A stretch of 59,617 nt of DNA from JANMES01 sp038229715 (GCA_038229715.1 JBBROD010000020.1:1-59617), one strand, 5' to 3'; counted from the stretch's first letter, positions 34,301 to 42,019 are shown. Notes: generated by a model not told the origin, from the sequence alone. Numbers and translations are program-made.

Positions 34301-34713
34301 ATGCCCTTGCTGGTGAGGGGCAAATGCATCGTCTGCCCGGCGATGCGCAGGATCGCCGGCTCGGCCACGCGCGAAGAATCACCCTTCCTGGCCGTCGGAT
34401 CATTGAAGAAGAACTTGAACGCCCCGATCTGAACCTTGTCGCCGTCCCGCAGAACCGCCTCGACCACCGGGCGCTTGTTTACATAGGTATGGGTTCGGCT
34501 GGCGAGGTCCTTCACGTACAGCCCGTGCCCGGTGTTCACGATCACGCAATGGGCTTGGCTAATCTGCGAACTGACGAGATGGAGGTGACATCCCTTGCGC
34601 GAGCCAATAATCCACACCGGCCGGCTGAGGCGAATGGGCGCCTTGCCTTCATTCGCGCCGCGCGGAACCAACGCGGGATACGTCTTCGATGTTGAACCGG
34701 AGGTACTGGCCAT
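28393..34713 (-). CDS. Giant double-FHA protein with acidic linker and Wzz-like membrane/coiled-coil half
   Basis: 2106 residues from ATG 34713; the upstream ATG 34752 gives an unconvincing Cys/Arg-rich lead. Two FHA (phosphothreonine-binding) domains stand in tandem: residues 27-103 (IGSRKG, SQAHC, DLASRTHTYVN) and 121-207 (IGRKPT, STTHA, DLGSRTGTFLNG). Residues about 210-1400 are a Glu/Asp/Pro/Ala-rich low-complexity linker with two basic patches (GRGRKRK near 705, KGRRGKQPAKGRRGK near 750). A membrane helix (KVMLVAMVVFMIAAGAGG) at about 1420-1440, a roughly 600-residue coiled-coil region and a second helix (CTMAVVGLFTFLILLGG) at about 2052-2070 resemble Wzz/GumC chain-length proteins. Likely an envelope scaffold read by Ser/Thr kinases. 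Confidence 0.85.
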   Translation of the reverse strand: MASTSGSTSKTYPALVPRGANEGKAPIRLSRPVWIIGSRKGCHLHLVSSQISQAHCVIVNTGHGLYVKDLASRTHTYVNKRPVVEAVLRDGDKVQIGAFKFFFNDPTARKGDSSRVAEPAILRIAGQTMHLPLTSKGMLIGRKPTCDVPLTEESVSTTHALILDIGGDHPVRDLGSRTGTFLNGQKIHQEELKFGDVIKIGETDFTYEAAPADVEESEAPAALDEIDEIDESDLIAPLTIEAAEPDEAISLSMSLDEPSVSATATPVSEPEPLEPLAVEEDKPAPIALLDDEPAAIEPPPLPELEVSDAIDLEPLPMDLDLLSEEIEEPVLDDEAPEHTAAVEAPAEETPEIKLPGLDDLLDLNDHTNDHADEPHPADVEDTAFHIAHPAEPEPVKPAIAPDIDAPLTVRRGWRTTFEPAAEIEAPSDPALVSDEEPNDAAPTPMTSAADDTEDTEVTTGLELNVLDLSPIDDTPTEPAEPQAAIELPPADDVLEEVAAIEPSAAALPVEAADDQVLSIQEPAEHDEITAGDLELSIDEPAPGELELESTDTFATDANDSAAEEVFGSVDIESLAADALAEIDEQHEAPPPAPVPLTEADVSEPLDLSSPGVEPSPAIFATSETSVPDESALDLSVPADEPSSAPDHADVSATSDVTLPVEELSLAEPEVTDDVIPAAPTAEDVAPLPLPEPEEVFKDEVIDAPPPNKTKPATGRGRKRKVAFEAPVAPPVVELPIEDLKPTKGRRGKQPAKGRRGKLTPDVEESTSPVAEPSVDAPAEQQMEVIESTEPTPESALNLDTVVSVEETLAAEPPAAEPTAEKLSDSVFGRAVEELTGPSLGDLVEPEPRVKSPFEQIVSEASSFVTHDTPTIDAQDDDAFDAMIAEEIAAEEISDEVEVIEHEVEPADAAGPTDEISAEPEMESADEEEELPQLSIDPPMMDEVPETDSEPESAEPVELPIELSEDSVAPLVFDDPTLSMAGLITPGEVSAIATDTIEPLPAMDEIEAVSAIAPDDELVTPQTTAAASEPTIESLPNEPAVQGEDVLAEADVEPLDLTTEPIEQLIPVAPAPLNLSLPSELTLDEPEESPAELPAAETPQAFSMPIASPGFFGISRDAEAFIGGMPLHLPELAPPPPTFGRIAVQFNDTNRTVSHAAPPPPPLMIGVDDDEAADATDNSLVDELHALDDPATAEPVSEFPEIEAPEPPPPAQPLPEESVVQSPVILLPSTPGKVLTGLDLPAPKIDNLRPTLPRPRRNRLADYEKRFADVAEDAALQEMMRSKPAESQPRPPVAPSGFDGLAISPPVREADVFSAGANNETGFLSEAPRAADPFFDEKDPALEQASSRTIAHGHVPPGSRPNVPLDFGDSSLSGGAFSDIPMASRSADPFGMAAKMRSSASPIPNGAPDFRYTGSGRGQRRIGIKVMLVAMVVFMIAAGAGGWLLTPVSSTLRAKVTYTNLAQRSMFDRSQFHVEQESLINDPVVRTQAVVLLKQTSPQTDPGVLADALAFERMTRKLDWPDKTNNLVFDLNSVDPSGDRKRLSALLTAIYNQNNALIDKAKQRKKIYEEAQGVAGDLVAQKNALLAKIRVLNNSDERPSASLIAETEKQASLLSDVWGSAVKNVNDLKDQLIRLKPADNGVINTLPEPGADPEKDAIVLQMREELKGLQDRILAAKPQDAEALSRTRKALDDSLERFQEQLSLTQNGAGNSAELANYIAAAQKLQTMAKQLNSDLIDRQRAQNEKLKNMRQRLDDQVKARQEALYDNDPELKKLNDELSFARRSHNVAMAEGLDAEAGRYQNDIDRLTVALEARKTGLGKDVALEKTIGEIQKLIDDNAKSIATDQQLFQLQMSEVTAVLNAAAPGLAKLPPAQKALADELSKRTGELFDARRTYLAMANASAPQANDDVRKMEADAQLLTQRVSQRVTELKDAAANRRNQNDLDRAAQARKYEEAQSQLAIANKVEADAQTAWLTKQTELSELRTKLNAARADDTTLEDYHRRQQELERKISVAQKDVDEKSVLGTASIVPEPPADDSLSIAEYHDPRWKYASICTMAVVGLFTFLILLGGFHHVPTPAVNRPKMESVDPATKDSEDEPDQPVAV

Positions 34714-35194
34714 ACTACTTAGACAACCTCTCCATACACGACAGACCCGCATCGCCTGCCGAGCCGACTATCATAGCCCTCGAAACGCGCTCGGCGATTG
34801 TATCAAAGCATCGACCGGGGCACGATAAAAAATGCTGTTTTCTCATCGTAATTCGTTATCGGACGCAGGTTTACCCCGAACACTTGCGAAAGACTCACAC
34901 GCACCTGGCTGACAGAATAGCACCGCCGTTGCGTAGCAAACATTACGCAATGAGATGTACGCAGGTTCTCTTCATTTGGATAATTCGCGTTGTGCTGTAG
35001 AAGTAACCGATTCGGCGTGGCGCTGGCTTCCAGAGACTGGGGCGGATCGACGGATTGCTTAGTGCGACTAAACATAACCGCGAAGGCGCGAAGACGCGAA
35101 GATGCGAACCATACCAGAAACCAGAATCACCCGAGTTTCTTCGCATTCTTTCTTCGCGCCTTCGCGGTTATGTTTTGAATTTTTTTGGAAGCTC
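34714..35194. other. Intergenic region between purH and the FHA giant
   Basis: 481 bp with no gene I can support; a 90-codon frame at 34803-35075 on the minus strand is low-quality. The distal part holds the family E palindrome (35070-35176). Confidence 0.55.
35070..35176. repeat. Intergenic palindrome, family E
   Basis: AAACATAACCGCGAAGGCGC facing GCGCCTTCGCGGTTATGTTT, followed inwards by a GCGAAG word run (GAAGACGCGAAGATGCG). It ends 18 bp before the purH stop codon on the convergent side. Confidence 0.85.
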
Positions 35195-36796
35195 TTAGTG
35201 CCTGAAATGTCGCTGACCCGTCAGTACCAGCGCTGCCCTGCGGGCGTCACAGAGGGCGAGCGTTTCATTATCGCGAACGCTGCCGCCGGGGTGGATGATC
35301 GCCGTAATCCCTGCATTGAGCAGGATTTCGGGTCCGTCCGGGAACGGGAAGAACGCGTCACTGGCGGCGACGGCGTTTTTAGCCCGGTCGGCGGCTTTGG
35401 CGGCGGCGACTCGGCTGGCGTTCACGCGGTCCACCTGCCCGCCACCAATCCCCACCGCTGCCATGTCCTTCGCGATGACGATCGCGTTGCTCTTGACGTG
35501 TTTGCACGCCAGCCATGCGATTTTCAGATCGATAATCTCCGCCGGGGTTGGAGGGCGCTTGGAGACGATTTGCCAAGTCGATTGATCGACGCCCGCCAAG
35601 TCGCGCTCCTGAACGAGAAACCCGCCGACGATCTTGTGCATCTGCAACTCGCGACGGTCGGCGTGGTCGGCGTTGTCGATCGGGCCGACGTCCAAAATCC
35701 GAACGTTCTTCCAACGGCTCTTGAGCAGTTCGAGCGCGTCGTCATCGTACCCGCCGGCGACGATGACTTCGGCGAACCACTTGCCTTCACCGGCGGCCGT
35801 CATTGACTTTGCCGTACGAAAATCGACTTTGCCCCCCAAAGCCAACACGCCGCCGAACGCCGCGAGCGGATCACCCGCATAGGCGCGCTCGAACGCAGTC
35901 GCGAGGTCATTGGCAGCGCCGTAACCGCAAGGCGTTGCGTGCTTTACGATGCACGCGCAGTTCGGAGCGAGTTCCTTGACGGCCGACAACCCGGCGTCGG
36001 CGTCGAGCAGGTTGATGTAACTCAACTCCTTGCCATGAAGCTGCTTAGCGAACGCAACGCTCGCTTCCTTCGGCTGCTCTGTCGCATAAAGCGCGGCCGG
36101 CTGATGCGGGTTTTCGCCGTACCGCAGGACTTGGGTTTTGCTCGCTTTGATCGACAAAGTGCTTGGCAGCGATTCGGCTTTTTCCTCCGCGAACGCCACG
36201 CCGTGCAGATACTTGGCGATCATCGTGTCGTACTCAGCCGTCTGGGCGAACGCTCGCTGGGCTTGGCGAAGCCGGTGCTTGCCGCAGGAACTGCCCTTGT
36301 GTTCACGGAGATCGCCGAGGACTTTTTCGTAGCGGTCCGGGCTGGTGACGACGAGGACGAAGTGGTGGTTCTTCGCCGCCGAGCGGATCATGCTCGGGCC
36401 GCCGATGTCGATGTTTTCGATCGCTTCCTCGAACGTCACGCCGGGCTTGTCGATCGTCTGCTTGAAAGGGTAGAGGTTGATGCAAACCAAGTCGATTGGC
36501 TGAATGCCGTGGTCGGTCATCGCTTGGACATGCTCGGCGTTGTCCCGCAGCGCCAGCAGCCCGCCGTGAATCTTGGGGTGCAGCGTCTTGACGCGTCCGT
36601 CCATCATCTCCGGGAAGCCGGTGACTTCAGAGACATCCTTCACCGCTAAACCTAGCCCGCGCAGGAATTTAGCCGTCCCGCCGGTGCTCAGGAGTTCGAC
36701 GTTAAACTCCTTCACCAAGGCGGCTGCAAACTCAGCCAACCCGGTTTTGTCGGACACGGAAATCAGCGCACGGCGGATTGGGACGAGGTCTTGCAT
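35195..36796 (-). CDS. purH: Bifunctional AICAR transformylase / IMP cyclohydrolase
   Basis: 533 residues; catalyses the last two steps of purine synthesis, AICAR to FAICAR to IMP. The N-terminal cyclohydrolase opens with RRALISVSDKTGL and has STGGTAKFL and DGRVKTLHPKIHGGLLALR. The transformylase half shows LRYGENPHQPAALY, IVKHATPCGYG (the KH pair used in catalysis) and ends with AGITAIIHPGGSVRDNETL. Length is normal for the family. It is the only purine gene in the window. The family C repeat copy 2 lies directly upstream, at 36852-37028. Confidence 0.98.
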   Translation of the reverse strand: MQDLVPIRRALISVSDKTGLAEFAAALVKEFNVELLSTGGTAKFLRGLGLAVKDVSEVTGFPEMMDGRVKTLHPKIHGGLLALRDNAEHVQAMTDHGIQPIDLVCINLYPFKQTIDKPGVTFEEAIENIDIGGPSMIRSAAKNHHFVLVVTSPDRYEKVLGDLREHKGSSCGKHRLRQAQRAFAQTAEYDTMIAKYLHGVAFAEEKAESLPSTLSIKASKTQVLRYGENPHQPAALYATEQPKEASVAFAKQLHGKELSYINLLDADAGLSAVKELAPNCACIVKHATPCGYGAANDLATAFERAYAGDPLAAFGGVLALGGKVDFRTAKSMTAAGEGKWFAEVIVAGGYDDDALELLKSRWKNVRILDVGPIDNADHADRRELQMHKIVGGFLVQERDLAGVDQSTWQIVSKRPPTPAEIIDLKIAWLACKHVKSNAIVIAKDMAAVGIGGGQVDRVNASRVAAAKAADRAKNAVAASDAFFPFPDGPEILLNAGITAIIHPGGSVRDNETLALCDARRAALVLTGQRHFRH

Positions 36797-36851
36797 ATCG
36801 AGTGCAGGATATAGGGGATTTTCCTGGGTTTGTCACTGGATGGAAAATCGT

Positions 36852-37028
36852 GTGGTCGGTCAGTTTAAATGGCTGGCGATTGCGTCAGTTGGAAACTCAA
36901 CCGTACCACGGTCCTCCGGCCCGTGCTAACGACGCAAGAATGTCTGCACGGGAAAAGTTTTTGAAGTTCCTACGCGATCGGCACGGGCCGGAGGCCCGTG
37001 GTACGGTTAAGTTTTAAGACTGACCCAC
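36852..37028. repeat. MITE-like repeat, family C copy 2
   Basis: About 177 bp. Ends GTGGTCGGTCAGTTTAAA and TTTTAAGACTGACCCACC are inverted; the inner palindrome is ACCGTACCACGG / CCGTGGTACGGT (36900-37010). Ends, arms and loop (for example GAATGTCTGCACGG and GCGATCGGCACGG) all match copy 1 at 22198-22371. Confidence 0.8.
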
Positions 37029-37081
37029 CAACAAATCCAAATTCGTCATTCGATCCAATCCAATGGACGAATAACCCCGCC

Positions 37082-38269
37082 CTAACGGCTGGCGATTTCC
37101 AGCGGTTGAACTTCCATCACCAATTCACCCACGACGCCCTGCTTCACGACCGGTTTCACCTGAAGCAGATTGCCGGCGTTGTCAGTCGCGTAGACCAGGC
37201 CGTCCTTGGTGTTCACGCCGAAGTTCGTCAGATCGTTGCGAGTGGAGAGGAACTTCTGATCCCCGGTTGCTTTATCGATCGCCGCCACCTGTCCGCTGCT
37301 GAGCAGGACGTAAGCGTATTTATCGTCGTCGGCCAAAAACTTTTCGGCGTTGGGCTTGGACCAGCGGGGCTTGCGGATGTAATCGCCGGTCAGTTTGCTG
37401 ATTGCAGTCAGGCCCTGGCCTTTAATGTAGATGTAAACCGTGTCGTTGGTGCTCACTGCGCCATGTTCCAACGGCACGCCGGAAATGTACTGCCAGATGA
37501 TGGCCCCCGTGCTGCGATTGAGCGCCACCAGCTTGCTGTCGAGTGAAGCGACGTAAATAGCCGTCTCGTCGACTCGGACATCGCCCAGGATCGCGCCACC
37601 GGTGCGGAATGCGCCCTCGTAGGTTTCGTCGAGCGCCCACACTCCGCCGCGTGCCTCGGTGATGGCGTACACTTTCCCGTCTTCGGCCGCCGCGTAGATG
37701 ATGCCGCCGTAAAGCACGGGCGCAGCCCGCATGGACGCGACGGTCATAACTTCCCATCGACTGATCGAGGTTCTGGTGGTCAAGTCGATTGCAACCAGGC
37801 GGCCGCCGTTGGGGAAATCGGCGCTGACATAGTAGCTCTGTCCATTGCCCGTGCCGCCGGTACGGATGGCGTAGGGAACGTCGATTTCGTTCTGCAGGGC
37901 ACCGGTTTTGACGGAGTAGACTTTAATCGTCGAGGTGGCCGGGTAGACGATGCGATCTTGAATCACGCTCGGCGCGTGCAAATCGCCGGAATGCGTTGGC
38001 AGCGAATGAATGTATTTCAGTTCGCCGGATTGGCGGTTCACAACGTGCGCGGTGCTGTCGTTGGCGTAGACGATGATCAGGTTGTCGAAGACATAGACGT
38101 TGTTCGCCTTGGCGCCTTTGGCGAGCCCGAGATTGACCGTCCATGTTTTAGCGAAGTTATTGACAGCCACTGGATGGAAATCGATCGCCGGCGGCGGGGC
38201 CGACTTGCTCGCACACCCGGTGACCAGCGTTGCGACGGAAAGTAGACCGATCCAAAGATGTTGTTTCAC
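37082..38269 (-). CDS. PQQ-type beta-propeller lipoprotein (BamB-like)
   Basis: 395 residues from GTG 38269, which has AGGAGT 4-9 bases upstream; earlier starts translate the family C repeat. VKQHLWIGLLSVATLVTGC is a lipoprotein signal with lipidated Cys19. The mature part is a series of propeller blades with the usual Gly-x-x-x-A-hydrophobic-(D/N) turns (YAAAEDGKVYAITEA, YVASLDSKLVALNRSTGAIIW, YVLLSSGQVAAIDKATG). The size and arrangement recall BamB, the outer-membrane assembly scaffold, but other periplasmic propellers look the same. Blade count is seven or eight. Confidence 0.85.
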   Translation of the reverse strand: MKQHLWIGLLSVATLVTGCASKSAPPPAIDFHPVAVNNFAKTWTVNLGLAKGAKANNVYVFDNLIIVYANDSTAHVVNRQSGELKYIHSLPTHSGDLHAPSVIQDRIVYPATSTIKVYSVKTGALQNEIDVPYAIRTGGTGNGQSYYVSADFPNGGRLVAIDLTTRTSISRWEVMTVASMRAAPVLYGGIIYAAAEDGKVYAITEARGGVWALDETYEGAFRTGGAILGDVRVDETAIYVASLDSKLVALNRSTGAIIWQYISGVPLEHGAVSTNDTVYIYIKGQGLTAISKLTGDYIRKPRWSKPNAEKFLADDDKYAYVLLSSGQVAAIDKATGDQKFLSTRNDLTNFGVNTKDGLVYATDNAGNLLQVKPVVKQGVVGELVMEVQPLEIASR

Positions 38270-38680
38270 GGGTACTCCTGAAAGAAATCCCAGCCGACAT
38301 GATCGCCAGCGGGCGCGGGTTGCGTGAGCCGTGCAGTGTATCCACTTTCGATCGGAAGCGTCAAACGGAACAGGGGTTATGGACAGCAATCGACGGCTGC
38401 GTCTGATAACTACATCTTGGCCGACGGTAGTGAGTCGGCTTGGAACACTCGACCGTACCACGGGCCTCCGGCCCGTGCCGGCGATTCGGAATAGCCAAGA
38501 ACTTTCATTTTCTCAGGTTCGCACGCGACCGGCACGGGCCGGAGGCCCGTGGTACGGTCGAGTGTTCCAACCCATGCGTTGCATAACATTTCAGAATGAT
38601 CCACTACATGGCTGGCAATAACCATGACCGCCGGGCGTTTCTTTCGGGTAGAGTAAGAATTCATCGTTGAAGGACCGGTC
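38270..38680. other. Intergenic region with family C copy 3
   Basis: 411 bp between divergent genes. The palindrome at 38440-38570 takes up a third of it. No gene is supported. Confidence 0.55.
38440..38570. repeat. Intergenic palindrome, family C copy 3
   Basis: TTGGAACACTCGACCGTACC facing GGTACGGTCGAGTGTTCCAA, with the common core CACGGGCCTCCGGCCCGTG next to it on both sides. It has the family core but different outer ends from copies 1 and 2. Confidence 0.85.
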
Positions 38681-39775
38681 ATGAGCTACGGACAGTCACT
38701 ACGAATCGCGATCGCAGGGCTGGTTTTGTGCGCGGGAATGGCCGTCGCCCGCGCCGAAGACGCACCCAAGCCCGCCGGCGATCCGCCCGCCGACGCCCCG
38801 CGCCACAAGCCGGGCATGATGCTCGGCGCGCTGCAAGATAATCTGTCCAAGCTCGATCTGACTGACGCGCAAAAAGACAAGGTCAAGCTTCTGCTCGAAG
38901 ACACGCGCCAAAAGCTGAATGAACTCCGCGAAAAAGCCGGTAAGGATGACACGGTCAACCCGCGCGAGCAATTGCGGACGATCATGGGCGATTCCCGAAC
39001 CCGGCTGCAGGAGATTCTTACCCCCGATCAGCAGACGAAGCTGCGCGACCTGATGCAGGCGAGCACCACCGACACCAAGCCCGAACCGCCGAAAGTCCCC
39101 GATGAACCCAGGCCGACGGACATAAAGCCAGCCGATAAAACTCCCACCGATAAAACCCCAACCGACAAGAAGCCGCTCGACGTTCCTCCGGTGATGAAGG
39201 AGCCGACGGATCGCGCAGAGAAAAAGCCCGCCGTCGCGCCTCAAGTGCCGGCAACATTGACGATGATCGAAATAGGCCAGCCCGCGCCGGACCTTTCGCT
39301 CAAAACCACCGCCGACAAAACCCTTTCACTGGCCGCTTACAAGGGGAAAGTGCTGGTGCTGGTCTTCGGCAGCTACAGCACGCCTAGTTTCAGGCAGCGG
39401 ATCAGTTCCTTAGATAAACTCGCCAAAGACTACGGCTTACGGGCGACGTTCCTCATCGTCTACACCCGCGAAGCCCATGCCGTCGGCGAGTGGGAAGTGG
39501 CGCGGAATAAGGAAGACGAGATCGCCGTCGAGCAGCCCAAGACCGAGGCCGACCGAAAAGCCCAGGCAAAACAAGCGGCTACCGCGCTAAAAATCACCCT
39601 GCCCGTACTGTTGGACACGATGGATAACGCAGCAGCCAGAGCGTTCGGGCTGACCCCGAACGGCGCCGTCATCATCGGCCGCGACGGGAACATCGCCGCC
39701 TTCCAGCGTTGGTTCGAACCGATCGGATTGAAGCAGCAACTCGATGCCGCCGTCGCGGTGAAAAACGCCAAATAA
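38681..39775 (+). CDS. Exported Spy-like / iodothyronine-deiodinase-like protein lacking the active-site Cys/Sec
   Basis: 364 residues. A signal peptide (LRIAIAGLVLCAGMAVARA) precedes an LTXXQ/Spy-type helical segment (KLDLTDAQKDKVKLLL...TPDQQTKLRDLM, 57-127). Then a Lys/Pro/Asp-rich linker (PADKTPTDKTPTDKKP) leads to a thioredoxin-fold domain at about 198-360. The latter resembles bacterial deiodinase-type proteins: VFGSYSTPSFRQR followed by LIVYTREAHAVGEW. In that family the position before Pro is Sec or Cys; here it is Thr234 (F229-G-S-Y-S-T-P-S-F237), so a redox role is doubtful. GAVIIGRDGNIAAFQRWF closes the fold. Confidence 0.8.
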   Translation: MSYGQSLRIAIAGLVLCAGMAVARAEDAPKPAGDPPADAPRHKPGMMLGALQDNLSKLDLTDAQKDKVKLLLEDTRQKLNELREKAGKDDTVNPREQLRTIMGDSRTRLQEILTPDQQTKLRDLMQASTTDTKPEPPKVPDEPRPTDIKPADKTPTDKTPTDKKPLDVPPVMKEPTDRAEKKPAVAPQVPATLTMIEIGQPAPDLSLKTTADKTLSLAAYKGKVLVLVFGSYSTPSFRQRISSLDKLAKDYGLRATFLIVYTREAHAVGEWEVARNKEDEIAVEQPKTEADRKAQAKQAATALKITLPVLLDTMDNAAARAFGLTPNGAVIIGRDGNIAAFQRWFEPIGLKQQLDAAVAVKNAK

Positions 39776-39988
39776 TGCGGTTGAGCCTGCTCACGGATTC
39801 ACGAGGTCGACAGCGATGGCTTTTTTAGGATTTCATGCGTTTCGGAAGCCGCAAGCGGAATATGCCACCCCTTATTTTGAGGCATTTCTCCCTTTGCACA
39901 ATTCTTTGCACAGATTGTCGCGATCCTAAACAAACTTTGCTAGACTTTCGCGGCCGTTGAACCAACCGCGACGTGGAAGTTGAAATTT

Positions 39989-40978
39989 ATGCCTGCAACG
40001 CTTGCTGACATCGCCAAGGAAAGCAAAACGTCCATCAGCACCGCCAGCCGGGTTCTCGCCGGGGGCGCGATGGCGCGTCGGATCAGCGCCGCCACCCGCC
40101 AGCGCGTACATGAGGCGGCCACCAAGCTCGGGTATCGCCCGAACTTGCTCGCCCGCTCGCTGCGAACCCGCAAGAGCAACACCGTTGCGATGATCGTCAG
40201 CGACATCGCCAACCCGTTCTTCGGGAAGATCGCTTCGCTGATCGAACATTCGTTCCACCGGCACGGCTATTCGCTGGTGCTGTGCAACTCAGCCGAAGAC
40301 CCCGAGCGCGAAATCGAGTACCTGCGCCTGCTGCCGCAAAAAGGGATCGACGGGATGATCCTCGCGCCGTTGATGAAGAACCGAAAAACCCTGCAGGAGC
40401 AAATCCCCGACAGCCTGCCGCTCACCCTGCTCGATCGCCCGATCGCCGGCGTGCCCAGTTGCGTGACGACCGACCCCGATCAGCTCAGCAACCTGCTCTG
40501 CGAAACGCTCGGCAGAGTGCTCGTTCGCAAGGTCGCGCTGATCCACGGGCCAAGCCACATCAGCACGCACAAACGCCGCGCGGAGATCGTGGAGCAGAGC
40601 TTCACGATCATGCACAAGTTTGAAGGCCCCGCCCAGCCCGAGACCGGCCGGCAGGCGTTTATCAAGCTGCTCGGCGAACACCCCGACGCGATCGTCTGCA
40701 CCAATCAACTGATCGCGCAAGGCGTGCTCGATGCGATTCTCGAGATCGACAATCCGCCGATCATCGCCTGCTTCGACGAAGTGCCCATGATGCACCTGAT
40801 GCCGATCCCCATCGTCGCCAGCTGCCAGGACATCGTCGCGCTGGCCGATTCGTGCGTCAGCCAATTGCTGCCGCAATTGAACGGCGATCTGACGAAGAAC
40901 CAGAACGTGATGCTACACGCGAGAGCGATCACAAACCGCGCCTTCCAGAAGCAGCAGTTCCCGCCTAAGACGGCGTGA
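39989..40978 (+). CDS. LacI-family transcriptional regulator
   Basis: 329 residues from ATG 39989 (TTG 39980 would also be in frame). The helix-turn-helix ATLADIAKESKTSISTASRVL and hinge GYRPNLLARSLRTRKSNTV are at residues 2-65. The sugar-binding-like domain follows (VAMIVSDIANPFFGKIAS; later DAIVCTNQLIAQGVLDAI). LacI proteins repress sugar-use genes until bound by the inducer. No catabolic gene lies next to it, so its targets are elsewhere. Confidence 0.93.
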   Translation: MPATLADIAKESKTSISTASRVLAGGAMARRISAATRQRVHEAATKLGYRPNLLARSLRTRKSNTVAMIVSDIANPFFGKIASLIEHSFHRHGYSLVLCNSAEDPEREIEYLRLLPQKGIDGMILAPLMKNRKTLQEQIPDSLPLTLLDRPIAGVPSCVTTDPDQLSNLLCETLGRVLVRKVALIHGPSHISTHKRRAEIVEQSFTIMHKFEGPAQPETGRQAFIKLLGEHPDAIVCTNQLIAQGVLDAILEIDNPPIIACFDEVPMMHLMPIPIVASCQDIVALADSCVSQLLPQLNGDLTKNQNVMLHARAITNRAFQKQQFPPKTA

Positions 40979-40990
40979 TTTGCAAACGCA

Positions 40991-41089
40991 TTTACCACAG
41001 AGCCCACAGAGGAGTCACAGAGACACACAGAGAATTCTCTCTGCTTTCTCTGTGATTCTCTGTGACTCCTCTGTGGGCTCTGTGGTAAA
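40991..41089. repeat. Intergenic palindrome, family D copy 1
   Basis: Long near-perfect hairpin: TTTACCACAGAGCCCACAG...ACACAGAGA against TCTCTGTGAC...CTGTGGGCTCTGTGGTAAA. It fills the gap between convergent LacI and thiL genes and carries A/T tails, so it can serve as a bidirectional terminator. The same CACAGAG word recurs at 55210-55367 and in part at 12490-12562. Confidence 0.88.
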
Positions 41090-41102
41090 AATTCCCCAAA
41101 AA

Positions 41103-42008
41103 CTACAATGAATGTTCCCACCCCTGCGGCTTAAGCGGTTCACGCGCCGATGCCGTCTGCAGCCACACGCCCGGCTCAGCGAGGACCGTGCCGATGCGCG
41201 TCGCGCCGGCCATCGGGGCATCGCCCGTGGCGGTGAACAGCAGTTCGTAATCCTCCCCGTCGTTCATCGCCAGATTCAACGGCGGGCGATCCGTCTGCTC
41301 CGCGAGAAACTTCGCATCGGCGTGAATCGGCACTTTTGCGGCGTCGATCACCGCGCCAACACTGCTGGCGATCGTGATGCGCGGCAGGTCCTGCGAGAGA
41401 CCGTCGGAGAGATCAATCATCGCCGTCACTCGTCCAGTCGCCGCCAATTGCCGGCCGAGCTCGACGCGTGGTTTGAAGTTGAGGTGACGGTCCCGCGCCA
41501 TGCTCCCGCCGAGCGGGCCGGTGACGTAAACGCCGTCGCCGGCTTTGGCGCCGCTGCGGGTGATCGGCGTAACGCCAGCAGTGCGACCTAAAATCGTGAC
41601 CGACACCACCAGCTTCCCCGCCCACGATCCGGTGTCTCCGCCGATGATCGGACAGCCGTACACGTCGGCGGCGGCACGGAGGCCGTAGTGCAGTTTTTTC
41701 GCGTAGTCTTCGCCGACGCCGCCACCGACGCCGCGCGGCAGCGCCACCGACACCACCGCCGCCGCCGGCAGGCACGCCATCGCGGCGCAGTCCGACAGAT
41801 TGCGGTTCATCGCCTTGCGGCCGATCTGGTGCGGCTCATGCACGCCTGAATCAAAATGCACGCCGTCGAGCACCTGATCAACGCCGACCAGCAGCAGGTC
41901 GTCGGCGGCCCACTTCATCGCGGCTAAATCGTCGCCGATGCCGACGACGATCCGTGGATCGCGCGGCGACTGTTGCTTGAGCCAGGAGATGAAGCTGGAT
42001 TCGGACAT
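41103..42008 (-). CDS. thiL: Thiamine-monophosphate kinase
   Basis: 301 residues from ATG 42008 (MSESSFISWLKQQSP); a start at 42026 would be inside the family C copy 4 arm. ThiL makes thiamine pyrophosphate from TMP and ATP, the last step of the pathway. VVGIGDDLAAMKW (ATP/Mg site), GVDQVLDGVHF, AGDGVYVTGPLGGS, DLSDGLSQDLPRI and MNDGEDYELLFTA are the PurM/ThiL-fold landmarks. No other thi gene is in the window. Confidence 0.95.
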   Translation of the reverse strand: MSESSFISWLKQQSPRDPRIVVGIGDDLAAMKWAADDLLLVGVDQVLDGVHFDSGVHEPHQIGRKAMNRNLSDCAAMACLPAAAVVSVALPRGVGGGVGEDYAKKLHYGLRAAADVYGCPIIGGDTGSWAGKLVVSVTILGRTAGVTPITRSGAKAGDGVYVTGPLGGSMARDRHLNFKPRVELGRQLAATGRVTAMIDLSDGLSQDLPRITIASSVGAVIDAAKVPIHADAKFLAEQTDRPPLNLAMNDGEDYELLFTATGDAPMAGATRIGTVLAEPGVWLQTASAREPLKPQGWEHSL

Positions 42009-42019
42009 TAATGTTTTTT

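Noticed and set aside
34803..35075. 90-codon minus-strand frame between purH and the FHA gene
   Set aside because: No ribosome site, mixed composition and it runs into the family E repeat; not supported as a gene.
40991..41089. Intrinsic terminator only
   Set aside because: It may terminate transcription, but the CACAGAG word recurs at 12490 and 55210 and the arms are far longer than needed, so it is listed as a repeat.
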